Below the pieces are notes generated by a model. The model searched no databases. It was not told the DNA's origin and saw only the letters and a program-made list of their open reading frames with translations. This document shows, in pieces, positions 32,321-40,229 of a stretch of DNA of 58,620 nt (its first letter is position 1; every line of letters begins with the position of its first letter). The DNA comes from an uncultured Paracoccus sp. Lineage in GTDB: Bacteria; Pseudomonadota; Alphaproteobacteria; Rhodobacterales; Rhodobacteraceae. The stretch is taken from contig CAKTBJ010000017.1 of NCBI GenBank assembly GCA_934533075.1, forward strand, positions 1 to 58,620, in the 5' to 3' direction. A program made the position numbers and the translations under genes.

Positions 32321-33170
32321 TCCGGTTGACGCCGGCGCTTCCCCGGCAACCAGAACTGTCCACAAGGACAGGTCTTGCGTCGGTTTCGTGATTTCTCGTC
32401 AAGCTGAACGGCCCTACAAGCCGGGTTTCGTCAACTTCGACGCGGCAGAACGGCAACCTGTGTCAAGCAGAGATCCCTTGCTTTGCTGGGGTTTCCGAAG
32501 TCCAGGTTGACGGGACTTTACATTTTCGGCGCGAAATCCACTTTTCCCGGATCGGGATGACCGAGAGACGGACCGCGGGACGGCGTTGACATGGATTGAA
32601 ACTCGTTGTGAACGGATCGTCCGGGCTGTTCACGATCATCGGTCTGACGGTGATATGGACGATCGTGGCAATGATCGGACAGGGTATGGATGGGGCGGTT
32701 GCCGGCAGCGTCCTCGCGTCTCACGCGCTTGACCACCTGCAAGGCCAGGGACCCGACTCAGCGGTCGCCCCTGCGAGGCTGGCAGCATACCGATCCGTAG
32801 GAGTGCGGTTCGCTGGTATGGCCTGCGTCGCGCATATCAGAAGCGAGGGTGTGGCTCGAAACAACAGAAGGCAAGGCTTCGTCGGCCGCATGCCCCTTCG
32901 CGTAAAGGATGAAAAGCGGGAGCATCGCCCCCGGCGCGTGTCGTCGGTGCCGCCGTCCGGGACGCCGATGTCCTCCACTGTCTCCAGAAGCCCACGAGGG
33001 CGATGCCGAGGGCGATGCCGGCACCGATGGGCGATCGCCACGGCGCGGTCATGGTGCGCACCGCGTCCCGGGGTGCGGGGCTTCGCTGAACGCCGGTGGC
33101 GTTTCGGGACGGCCTGCCGATCGCCCATGCTGTCACTGGACAGCGACAACGCGATCGCTTATCCGAATCC
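32321..33170. other. 850-base region of island remnants, no recognised gene
   Basis: Lower and uneven coding character. A frame from 32596 begins with a hydrophobic stretch (LFTIIGLTVIWTIVAMIG) but runs on through the riboswitch, so its 3' part cannot be coding. Short minus-strand frames match nothing I recognise. CCTTGCTTTGCTGGGGTT at 32476 repeats, with one mismatch, a segment at 29206 just downstream of tRNA-Val. Probably decayed mobile-element DNA. Confidence 0.5.
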
Positions 33171-33336
33171 CGCCACGGTTCCGCGAAAGCGGATGAAAAG
33201 GGAACGCAGGACGGGAAAATCCCAGGCTGCGACTGCCCTCGCAACTGTAGGCGGCGAGTCTTGCGCAGAATCCACTGGTCCGACGGGCCGGGAAGGGGCC
33301 GCAGGACGCTTGAGCCGCGAGTCAGGAGACCTGCCT
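33171..33336 (+). promoter_or_regulatory. Cobalamin (AdoCbl) riboswitch
   Basis: Consensus B12-riboswitch blocks appear in order. CGGTTCC...AAAGGGAACGC closes the early stem, followed by GGGAAAATCCCAGGCTGCGA, then GCCCTCGCAACTGTAGGC (B12-box core CGCAACTG). CCACTGG, GGGAAGG and the 3' block GAGTCAGGAGACCTGCC come next. It lies 123 bases before the first gene of a binding-protein-dependent transporter operon, the normal place for repression by cobalamin. The terminal GACCTGCC (33328-33335) is exactly complementary to GGCAGGTC at 33367-33374, a likely switching partner. Confidence 0.95.
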
Positions 33337-33458
33337 TGGCACAATGCAACCGCCGGCGAGGTGCCCGGCAGGTCATGTGCAACGGCGCACTCCGCAAGGC
33401 GCGGAGGGTCGGGACGCGGACACCTGCTTCACCTTTCCGGCCCGTGATCGAGGTGATC
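33337..33458 (+). promoter_or_regulatory. Riboswitch expression platform and leader
   Basis: Contains GGCAGGTC (33367-33374), the complement of the riboswitch 3' block. Closer to the gene, TCACC (33429-33433) is complementary to GGTGA (33452-33456) inside the ribosome-binding region of the first gene. No U-run terminator is visible, so control of translation initiation is more likely than attenuation. Confidence 0.55.
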
Positions 33459-34493
33459 ATGTCCGTGCCGTCCTTCCTGCCGGGGCTTTGCGCCGCCCTG
33501 CTGCTTTCCACCGCCGCCTTCGGCGAAACCATCACCGACGATACCGGCCGCGAGGTCGAACTGGACCTGCCGGTGCAGCGCGCCGTCATCTTCAACCGCT
33601 ATGCCGTGGAGTTCGCCCGCGCCATCGGGGCCATCGAGCAGGTGGTCGGCATCGACGCCAGCACGTATCGCGACCCGCCCTATTGGCCGCAGCTTGGTCC
33701 CGATGATGTCGTCGGCGAGGGCCAGAGCGCGCCCAATTACGAGGCCATCGTCGCCAAATCCCCCGATGTGGTGATCCTGCCGCGCAATGGCGCCTGGGAG
33801 GAAGCCATCGCCCAGCTTGAGCCTTTCGGCATCCCGGTCCTGGTCGTCACCGCCTGGGACGCCGAAAAGCACGAGGAAAACGTCACCCTGATGGGCGAGA
33901 TCTTCGGCAGGCCCGAAGGCGCCGAGGCGCTGAACGCCTATTACGCCGAATATCGCGACCTGCTGGCCGCGCGCCTCGAAGGGGTCGCGCCGGTGCCGGT
34001 CTATCTGGAGGAGACCCGGCCGCTGGTCACGGTCACCCCCGGCTCCGGCTGGCACGACATGATCGCGCAGGGCGGCGGGAGCAATGTCTTCGGCGACATC
34101 GTGATCGAGGACGAGCCAACCTCGCGCGGCAATGTCAACGCCTTCACCATCGACCCCGAGGAAATCGTCGCCCGCGCCCCGCAGGTGGTCGTCAAGCTGA
34201 TGCCCGGCTCCTACGAGGCCATCGGCGCGGACAGCTTCGCCGCCGCATGGGATGAGCTGACCGCACGCAACGAGATCGGCGCCACACCGGCGGCCGAAGC
34301 GGGCAGCCTGCACCTGACCAACTATTACCTTGCCGGTGGATCGTCCAAGATCACCGGCGCCTTGCAGGTGGCCAAATGGGCGCATCCCGACCTGTTCGCC
34401 GATATCGACCCCGAGGAGGCGATGCGGCGCTGGATCGAGGATTTCCAGGGCCTGCCTTACAACGGCGGCATGACCTGGCAGGGCGGGAACTAG
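33459..34493 (+). CDS. btuF: Cobalamin-type ABC transporter substrate-binding protein (BtuF-like)
   Basis: Periplasmic binding protein of the FecB/BtuF class III fold, 344 residues, with signal peptide MSVPSFLPGLCAALLLSTAAFG. TITDDTGREVELDLPVQRAV is the classic opening of siderophore/heme/B12 binding proteins. SPDVVILPRNGAWEEAIAQLE and AGGGSNVFGDIVIEDEPTSRG follow, and a long linking helix is expected. The ribosome site GAGGTG lies just before ATG 33459; the open frame extends upstream through the riboswitch but cannot be used. The riboswitch makes cobalamin or a corrinoid precursor the most likely ligand; iron-siderophore transport is the alternative by family. It is followed by permease and ATPase genes, with no outer-membrane TonB receptor in the operon. 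Confidence 0.85.
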   Translation: MSVPSFLPGLCAALLLSTAAFGETITDDTGREVELDLPVQRAVIFNRYAVEFARAIGAIEQVVGIDASTYRDPPYWPQLGPDDVVGEGQSAPNYEAIVAKSPDVVILPRNGAWEEAIAQLEPFGIPVLVVTAWDAEKHEENVTLMGEIFGRPEGAEALNAYYAEYRDLLAARLEGVAPVPVYLEETRPLVTVTPGSGWHDMIAQGGGSNVFGDIVIEDEPTSRGNVNAFTIDPEEIVARAPQVVVKLMPGSYEAIGADSFAAAWDELTARNEIGATPAAEAGSLHLTNYYLAGGSSKITGALQVAKWAHPDLFADIDPEEAMRRWIEDFQGLPYNGGMTWQGGN

Positions 34494-34497
34494 GTCC

Positions 34498-35601
34498 GTG
34501 ACGGCGATATCCGAGGCCGTGGCCGCCCCGGCAACCGGGCTGGCGGCGCGCTATGGTGCGTCGCGGCTGCGGGCCGGGCTGCTGATCGCCGGCGCGCTGG
34601 TCGCGCTGGTCGTGCTGGCCGGCGCCGTGACGGTGCGGGGAATCAACGATACCAGCCTCGCCACGCTGGCGGCGGTGCTGGCCGGCAAGCTGGGCCTCGG
34701 CGCCGTTCTGCCGGGGGCCGAGGCCGATCCGCGCGCCGCGCAGGTGTTGCTGCATCTGCGCCTGCCGCGCGTGGTGATGGCGATGCTGGCGGGCGCGGCG
34801 CTGTCGGTCTCGGGCGTGCTGATGCAGGCCATCACCCGCAATCCGCTGGTCAGCCCCTATACCATCGGCGTGTCCTCGGCGGCCAGTTTCGGCGCCTCGG
34901 TGGCGATCATGTTCGGCTTCGGCTGGACCGGCGCCGGCGTCTATCTGGTGCCGCTTTCCGCCTTCGGCTTCGCGCTGCTGGCGGCGCTGGCGGTGTTCGG
35001 CGTGACCTGGTGGCGCGGCATGGGCGCGCAGGCGATGATCCTGACCGGCATCGCGCTGATGTATCTGTTCAGCGCCATGACGGCGGCGGTGCAGTTCATC
35101 GCCACCGAGGAGCAGCTTGCCCGCGTCGTCCACTGGACCTTCGGCAGCCTCAACGGCGTGCGCTGGGAGGCCGTGGGCGTCTGCGCCCTGATGCTGGCCG
35201 TGGCCCTGCCGATGATGCAGATGCGGGCCTGGCACCTGAACGTGCTGACCGTGGCCGGCGACGAGGTGGCCCGGACGCTGGGCGTCAACGTCACCGCCCT
35301 CCGGGGAATGGCGATCGTGCTGGCGGTGATCTCGGCCGCGACGGTCATCAGCTTCGCGGGGGTGATCGGCTTCGTCGGGCTGATCGGCCCGCATCTGGCG
35401 CGCATGCTGATCGGCGGCGACCACCGCACGCTGATCCCTTTCGCGGCGATCACCGGCGCGATGCTGCTGCTGGTTGCCGATACGGTCGGGCGGTTGGCCT
35501 TCACCCCGATCGTGATCCCGGTGGGCATCGTGGTGGCCTTCGTGGGCGTCCCGCTGTTTCTGCATCTCATCCTCGCCAGGCAGAGGGAGAACTTCTCGTG
35601 A
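34498..35601 (+). CDS. btuC: FecCD-family ABC transporter permease (BtuC-like)
   Basis: Inner-membrane permease of 367 residues with about ten helices in the FecCD/BtuC pattern. After an N-terminal helix come LRLPRVVMAMLAGAALSVSG and MQAITRNPLVSPYTIGVSS, which carry the RxPR and NPL signatures of the family. LTGIALMYLFSAMTAAVQF follows, then GFVGLIGPHLARMLIGGDHR, the coupling-helix motif that contacts the ATPase. It starts at GTG 34498 four bases after the btuF stop, and its TGA overlaps the GTG of the ATPase gene. It transports the ligand delivered by the upstream binding protein, most likely cobalamin given the riboswitch. Confidence 0.88.
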   Translation: MTAISEAVAAPATGLAARYGASRLRAGLLIAGALVALVVLAGAVTVRGINDTSLATLAAVLAGKLGLGAVLPGAEADPRAAQVLLHLRLPRVVMAMLAGAALSVSGVLMQAITRNPLVSPYTIGVSSAASFGASVAIMFGFGWTGAGVYLVPLSAFGFALLAALAVFGVTWWRGMGAQAMILTGIALMYLFSAMTAAVQFIATEEQLARVVHWTFGSLNGVRWEAVGVCALMLAVALPMMQMRAWHLNVLTVAGDEVARTLGVNVTALRGMAIVLAVISAATVISFAGVIGFVGLIGPHLARMLIGGDHRTLIPFAAITGAMLLLVADTVGRLAFTPIVIPVGIVVAFVGVPLFLHLILARQRENFS

Positions 35602-36377
35602 CCGTGCTTTCGGCGGAAAACCTGTCCCTGACCGTTCAGACGCGCATGCTGCTGCGCGATGTGTCGCTGCGGCTGGAGCCGGGCGAGGTCGTCGGGCTGG
35701 TCGGCCCGAACGGGGCCGGCAAGTCCACGCTGATCCGGGCGCTGCTGGGGCAGTCGCAGCCGCAGGCCGGCCGGGTCACGCTGGACGGTCGTCCCGTCCT
35801 GCGCATGGCCGCGCGCGAGCGCGCCCGCGTGGTCGCCTATGTGCCCCAGCGCACCCCCGAGGGCTTTCCGGTCAGCGTGTTCGAGACCTGCCTTCTGGGC
35901 CGCACCCCGCATATGGGCAGCCGTCCCTCGGCCCGCGACATGGCGCTGACCGAGGCCATGCTGGAGCGGCTGCGCCTGACCGATCTGGCCTTCCGCCCGA
36001 TGGACGCGCTGAGCGGGGGCGAGCGCCAGCGGGTCATGCTGGCGCGCGCCCTGGTGCAGGAGACGCCGCTGATCCTGCTGGACGAGCCGACCAGCGCGCT
36101 GGACATCGGCAACCAGCTTTTCACCCTGCGGCTGCTGGCCGATCTGGCGCAGGAGACCGGGCGCGGGATTCTCGTGGCCATCCACGACCTTTCGCTGGCG
36201 GCACGTTTCGCCACCCGCCTGGTGTTGATGGATGGCGGCCGTGTCGCCGCGCAAGGCGATTGGCGCGAGGCGCTTTGCCGCGTGCATATCCGCGCCAGCT
36301 ATGGCGTCGATACCGAGGTCGCGACCCTGCGCGGCGTGCCCGTCATCGCGCCGTTCGAGCCTGCGGACCCGGCATGA
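35598..36377 (+). CDS. btuD: ABC transporter ATP-binding protein (BtuD/FecE-like)
   Basis: Cytoplasmic ATPase of 259 residues that powers the FecCD-type permease encoded upstream. Motifs are Walker A GPNGAGKSTL, Q-loop region AYVPQRTPEGFPVSVFET, signature LSGGERQRV, Walker B LILLDEPTSALD and the switch histidine in AIHDLSLAARF. The start is GTG 35598 in a GTGA overlap with the permease stop, and the stop overlaps the next ATG, so translation of the whole operon is tightly coupled. Length is normal for BtuD/FecE. Confidence 0.9.
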   Translation: MTVLSAENLSLTVQTRMLLRDVSLRLEPGEVVGLVGPNGAGKSTLIRALLGQSQPQAGRVTLDGRPVLRMAARERARVVAYVPQRTPEGFPVSVFETCLLGRTPHMGSRPSARDMALTEAMLERLRLTDLAFRPMDALSGGERQRVMLARALVQETPLILLDEPTSALDIGNQLFTLRLLADLAQETGRGILVAIHDLSLAARFATRLVLMDGGRVAAQGDWREALCRVHIRASYGVDTEVATLRGVPVIAPFEPADPA

Positions 36378-37384
36378 GCGCACCGATCCGCATCGACCTG
36401 GCCGGCTTTGCCCGCGACGGGACGCTGGGCGATCATGCCGGGCTGATGGGTCTGTGCGAACGCGCCGACCGGCTGGGCTATGGCGGCATCTGGTTCAACG
36501 AGTTCCACTTTCGCGGCGCGACGAACCCCTATCCGCATACGCTGCTGCTGGGCGCCGCCGTGCTGGCCCGCACCGAGAGGCTGCGCTTCGGCACCTCGAT
36601 CCTGGTCCTGCCGCTGCATCATCCGCTGATGCTGGCTGAACAGGTCGCGCAACTCGACTTGCAAGGCGGCGGGCGGCTGGATGTCGGCATCGGGCGCGGC
36701 ACCGATCCCGACAGCTTCGCCATCCTTGGCATTCCGCGCGACGAGGCGTCCGCGCGCTATGAAGAGGCGTTGCGGATCATGTTGCAGGTCTGGACCACCG
36801 GGCGGGCAACATCCGAAGGGCCGCATTGGCGGTTTCGCGATGTGCCGGCCGGGCCGCCGCCGGCGCAGGCCCCGCATCCGCCGGTCTTTGCCGCCGCCGT
36901 CTCACCCGACAGCATGGACAGCGCGGCCCGCTTGGGCCTGCCCCTGCTGTTCAGCCTGGAGCCGAACGAGGATCGCCAACTCACCCCCTGGCGGGCGGCA
37001 CTGGCCCGGCATGGGCAGCCGGCGGCGGTGATGGCGCGCTCGCAACTGTCCCGCTATGTCATCGTCGCACCCCGGCGCGACATGGCGCTGGCGCGGCTGG
37101 ATGCGCTTCTGGAGCGGCTGAACGCGGCGCGGGCGCATCGCGCGCAGGCGCAGGGCAACCCGCCGCCACCGGCGCGCAGCCGGGCCGAGATGCTGGAAGG
37201 CTTCGCCATCGCCGGCGATCCGGCCGATTGCGCCGCCCAGATCCGGGCGCTGTGCGATCGCATCGGCGCGCGGAGCCTGCGGGCGCTGTTCAGCGCCAAC
37301 GGGCTGATCGCGATGGAGGAGGCCGAACGGGCCATGACGCTGTTCGCGGCCGAGGTTCTGCCCGCGCTGAGCGTCGATGCCTGA
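36374..37384 (+). CDS. LLM-class flavin-dependent oxidoreductase
   Basis: Bacterial-luciferase-like, FMN-dependent oxidoreductase of 336 residues with a TIM-barrel fold. Family features are LCERADRLGYGGIWFNEFHF, then AAVLARTERLRFGTSILVLP, HHPLMLAEQVAQLDLQGGGR and LDVGIGRGTDPDSF with the flavin phosphate region. EEALRIMLQVWT and a late FAIAGDPADCAAQIRAL complete the pattern. ATG 36374 overlaps the ATPase stop (ATGA), placing it firmly in the cobalamin-riboswitch operon. The reaction is unknown. A role in corrinoid or flavin metabolism (for example lower-ligand supply) is suggested only by context; ordinary monooxygenase activity on another substrate is equally possible. Confidence 0.85.
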   Translation: MSAPIRIDLAGFARDGTLGDHAGLMGLCERADRLGYGGIWFNEFHFRGATNPYPHTLLLGAAVLARTERLRFGTSILVLPLHHPLMLAEQVAQLDLQGGGRLDVGIGRGTDPDSFAILGIPRDEASARYEEALRIMLQVWTTGRATSEGPHWRFRDVPAGPPPAQAPHPPVFAAAVSPDSMDSAARLGLPLLFSLEPNEDRQLTPWRAALARHGQPAAVMARSQLSRYVIVAPRRDMALARLDALLERLNAARAHRAQAQGNPPPPARSRAEMLEGFAIAGDPADCAAQIRALCDRIGARSLRALFSANGLIAMEEAERAMTLFAAEVLPALSVDA

Positions 37385-37495
37385 TCCCTTGCGCCGTGCT
37401 CGCCCGATCCGTGGGCCTGCCGCAACCGTCGCGGCCCATCCAACGCGCGGCACGTCGCCGCCCGAATGAACATCCCGAACGGAAAAGGAAGCCCG

Positions 37496-38230
37496 ATGCC
37501 TGGAACCATCCTGCTGCTGGCCCGCGCAGCCATTGCCGGGCCGGCGCTGGCCGACATGGCCGCGCTTGCCGAGACCGTCTCCGGCGCGCTTGGCGGCGCC
37601 GAGGTGGATTTCGCCTTTACCGAACAGGGCCAGCCCTCGCTGCGCGAGAGGCTGACGGCGCTGGCCGGGCGCGAGGCGGTGGTGCTGGTGCCGCTGATGC
37701 TGCCGGCCGAGCCGGGCCAGATCAACGGCCTGACCCGGATGGTGGACCGCTGGCGCGCGCGGCAGGCCGGGCCGGTGCCGCGGATCACGCTGACCCCCGC
37801 CCCCTCCGCGCTGCGCGACGATCTGGCCGGCCTGATCGCCCGGCTGCTGGCGGAGGAGCATACCGACCTGACCGCCCGCCGGCGCCCGCCGCCCGATGCC
37901 TCGGTGATCCCGGATGCGCGGCGGCGGGTGCTGGTCTGCATGGGCGGTCCCTGCTCGGATGCCGGTGCGGCGGGGCTTTGGCAGCATCTGCGCGCGCGGC
38001 AGGATCGCGAGAAGCTGCGAATCGCGCATGGCGGCATGATGAGTTGCAGGACCAGTTGCCTGGGTCCGTGCAACCTGGCGCCGGTGATGCAGGTCTGGCC
38101 CGAGGGCACCTATTATTGCGGGGTGGACGAGGCGGCGCTGGACCGGATCATCGACGGCCATGTCATCGGTGCCGAACCCGTCGAAGTGCTGGCCTATCGG
38201 CCGACCGGCGCAAAGCAGCGTCTGCGGTGA
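37496..38230 (+). CDS. Degenerate CbiX-like domain fused to thioredoxin-fold [2Fe-2S] ferredoxin
   Basis: A two-domain cytoplasmic protein of 244 residues from ATG 37496 (AAGGAA five bases upstream; ATG 37466 is in frame). Residues about 1-125 have the layout of a CbiX-type chelatase half (GTILLLARAAIAG, AEVDFAFTEQGQPSLRERL, AVVLVPLMLPAEPG). Both usual metal histidines (in GHGS and in the GGHV-like loop) are absent. Residues about 140-235 are a thioredoxin-like ferredoxin: RRVLVCMGGPCSDAG and SCRTSCLGPCNLAP, then VWPEGTYYCGV with the cluster cysteines. It is the last gene of the cobalamin-riboswitch operon, 111 bases after the LLM gene. It may handle cobalt or corrin redox steps, or be a regulatory relic; function is not known. 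Confidence 0.78.
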   Translation: MPGTILLLARAAIAGPALADMAALAETVSGALGGAEVDFAFTEQGQPSLRERLTALAGREAVVLVPLMLPAEPGQINGLTRMVDRWRARQAGPVPRITLTPAPSALRDDLAGLIARLLAEEHTDLTARRRPPPDASVIPDARRRVLVCMGGPCSDAGAAGLWQHLRARQDREKLRIAHGGMMSCRTSCLGPCNLAPVMQVWPEGTYYCGVDEAALDRIIDGHVIGAEPVEVLAYRPTGAKQRLR

Positions 38231-38434
38231 CGGCCTGCACGCCAATTGCGGCGGGACAATGTGTGCCGGAGGGACCCGGCCAGATGCGCGCGGCGGATCT
38301 CACAAGATGAAGGCGTCGCGCCTTCGGTCGCTGCCCCTTCCGCATGATTGTGATGCAACGTCATTTCTTGTCTCCGGGGACATCGCGATGTTACAGGGAT
38401 ATTTGCAAGTGATTGATCTGTATGGTCTCAGTGG
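38231..38434. other. Intergenic region at the right edge of the island
   Basis: About 200 bases with lower G+C than flanking genes (for example GATTGTGATGCAACGTCATT). No gene is supported. AAGTGATTGATCTG at 38407 faintly resembles a tRNA 5' part but is too short and unpaired. Confidence 0.45.
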
Positions 38435-38467
38435 CGGCTCAAATCCGTCATCACCCACCATTCTTCC
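38435..38467 (+). repeat. Candidate attR: degenerate copy of tRNA-Val 3' end
   Basis: Thirty of 33 bases match 29153-29185, including TCAAATCCGT, ATCACCCACCATT and the following TTCCC. No intact tRNA can be folded here, so it is either the right attachment site of the island that begins at tRNA-Val or a leftover of an older integration. Confidence 0.6.
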
Positions 38468-38470
38468 CAA

Positions 38471-38503
38471 GGCGCCGGCGCGGGTCCAGACCCGCCCGGC
38501 GCC
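38471..38503 (-). terminator. Terminator-like hairpin after cysW
   Basis: GGCGCCGG-CGCGGGTC pairs with GACCCGCCCGGCGCC across a two-base loop with one bulge, 32 bases beyond the cysW stop. The T tail is weak on both strands. It lies between the convergent corrinoid and sulfate operons and could serve both. Confidence 0.6.
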
Positions 38504-38535
38504 GTTTCCTGTGACGGCGGCCTTGTCTCGGGGCC

Positions 38536-39378
38536 TCAGCGGTGACGCGATTCCATCGCCGCCTTCAGCACCATCACCACCAGCGCGATGACCGTCAGCG
38601 TCGAGGCCGCGGCGAAGGCGCCGGCGATGTTCAGGTCGTTGAACAGCAACTCGATCTGCAAGGGCAGCGTGTTGGTCTGCCCACGGATCGAGCCGGAAAC
38701 CACCGAGACGCCGCCGAATTCCCCCACCGCGCGGGCCGTGCACAGCACCGCGCCATACAGCAGCGCCCAGCGGATATTGGGCAGCGTCACCCGGCGGAAC
38801 ACCTGCCAGCCGCTGGCGCCCAGCGTCACGGCCGCCTGCTCCTGCTCGGAGCCTTGCGCCTGCATCAGCGGCAGCACCTCGCGCAGCACGAAGGGCGAGG
38901 TCACGAACATCGTCACCATCACGATCCCCGGCAGCGCGAACAGGATCTGGATGTCATGCGCCAGCAGCCAGCCCCCCAGCAGGCCCTGCCGCCCGTAAAG
39001 CAGCAGATAGCAGATGCCGGCGATGATCGGAGAGATCGAGAACGGAATCTCGATCAGCGTCAGCAGCGCCTTGCGGCCGCGAAAGCGAAAGCGCGCGATG
39101 GCCCAGGCGGCGGCGATGCCGAAGGCGATATTGACCGGCACGGTCAGCAGCGCCACCAGCGCCGTCAGCGCGACGGCGTGCAGCGTGTCCGGGGCGAGGA
39201 TACTGGCCGCGAAGACCCCGAACCCGGCGGCAAAGCCCCGGTAGAAGATATAGACCAGCGGCACCACCAGCACGACCACCGACAGGAGCGCGGCCGCGAG
39301 GATCAGCAGGCTGGCCCCGCGCCGGTCGGGCGCGGGCGCCAATGCGCCGGGCTGGGCGGTGCGGGCGGCGGCGCTCAT
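38536..39378 (-). CDS. cysW: Sulfate/thiosulfate ABC transporter permease CysW
   Basis: Inner-membrane permease of 280 residues, second of the CysT/CysW heterodimer for sulfate uptake. About six helices are visible, including ILAAALLSVVVLVVPLVYIFY and VALTALVALLTVPVNIAFGI. LIEIPFSISPIIAGICYLLLYG and the EAA-like loop EQEQAAVTLGASGWQVFRRVTLP that docks on CysA follow. GEFGGVSVVSGSIRGQTNTLPL is strongly CysW-like. The start overlaps the cysT stop by four bases. It is the last gene of the cysA-sbp-cysT-cysW operon and is followed by a terminator-like hairpin. Confidence 0.94.
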   Translation of the reverse strand: MSAAARTAQPGALAPAPDRRGASLLILAAALLSVVVLVVPLVYIFYRGFAAGFGVFAASILAPDTLHAVALTALVALLTVPVNIAFGIAAAWAIARFRFRGRKALLTLIEIPFSISPIIAGICYLLLYGRQGLLGGWLLAHDIQILFALPGIVMVTMFVTSPFVLREVLPLMQAQGSEQEQAAVTLGASGWQVFRRVTLPNIRWALLYGAVLCTARAVGEFGGVSVVSGSIRGQTNTLPLQIELLFNDLNIAGAFAAASTLTVIALVVMVLKAAMESRHR

Positions 39379-40229
39379 GCCGGCCGCTCCTGATGGCGGG
39401 TGGCGCGGGCTTGCAGCAGGCTGGATGCCGCCAGCAGCAGCAGCGCGATGACCAGCAGCACCAGCGCGATGGCGGCGGCGCCGTTATAGTCGTATTCCTC
39501 CAGCCGGATGACGGCCAGCAGCGAGGCGATCTCGGTCTTCATCGGCAGGTTGCCGGCGATGAACACCACCGCGCCGAACTCCCCCAGCGAGCGGGCGAAG
39601 GACAGGGTGATGCCCACCATCCAGGCCGGCAGCAGCGCCGGAAGGATCACCCGCCGGAAGATCGTCCAGCGCCGGGCGCCCAGCGTGGCGGCGGCTTCCT
39701 CATATTGCGGGTCGAGGTCTTCGAGGATCGGCTGCACCGCGCGCACCACGAAGGGGATCGAGGTGAAGGACATGGCCAGCGCCACGCCCCAGATCGTATA
39801 GACGACGCTGATCCCCACCGGCTCCAGCAGCGCGCCATACCAGCCGTTGCCGGCGAACAGCGCCGTCAGGGCCAGGCCGGCGACGGCGGTGGGCAGCGCG
39901 AAGGGCACATCCATCAGCGCGTCCAGCAGCCGCTTGCCGCGAAACTCGTAGCGCACCAGCACCCAGGCCATCAGCAACCCGTAAAGCGCGTTGAACACCG
40001 TGGCGATGGTCGCGGCGACCAGCGTCAGTTGCAGGGCCGCCAGCGTGCGCGGCGCGGTGACGATGCGCAGGAACCGCTCGGGTCCGATCTCGGCCCCTTT
40101 CAGCACCAGCGCGATCACCGGCAGCAGGACGATGACGCCGACATAGGTCAGCGTCACCCCCATCGTCAGGCCGAAACCCGGCAGCACCCGCCTGGCGCGC
40201 ACCGGCACGTTGGCGGCCAGCGCCGTCAT
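39375..40229 (-). CDS. cysT: Sulfate/thiosulfate ABC transporter permease CysT (CysU)
   Basis: Inner-membrane permease of 284 residues, partner of CysW. Family features are FGLTMGVTLTYVGVIVLLPV (helix 1), DALMDVPFALPTAVAGLAL and FVVRAVQPILEDLDPQYEEA. The EAA loop AAATLGARRWTIFRRVILP and FARSLGEFGAVVFIAGNLPM are typical of CysT. A basic tail (ARATRHQERPA) ends the protein. The ATG overlaps the stop of the sulfate-binding protein gene, and its own stop overlaps cysW, so all four genes are translationally coupled. Confidence 0.94.
   Translation of the reverse strand: MTALAANVPVRARRVLPGFGLTMGVTLTYVGVIVLLPVIALVLKGAEIGPERFLRIVTAPRTLAALQLTLVAATIATVFNALYGLLMAWVLVRYEFRGKRLLDALMDVPFALPTAVAGLALTALFAGNGWYGALLEPVGISVVYTIWGVALAMSFTSIPFVVRAVQPILEDLDPQYEEAAATLGARRWTIFRRVILPALLPAWMVGITLSFARSLGEFGAVVFIAGNLPMKTEIASLLAVIRLEEYDYNGAAAIALVLLVIALLLLAASSLLQARATRHQERPA

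Noticed and set aside
32596..33447. 283-codon plus-strand open frame
   Set aside because: Its 3' half reads through a clear cobalamin riboswitch, and no domain is visible; at most the first 100 codons could be a remnant.
38407..38460. Second tRNA gene near 38.4 kb
   Set aside because: Only the T arm and 3' end match tRNA-Val; there is no D arm, anticodon stem or matching acceptor 5' strand within 75 bases.
29104..38467. Active integrative element
   Set aside because: The integrase lacks its catalytic domain and the att-like repeats differ at three positions, so at best it is an immobile island.
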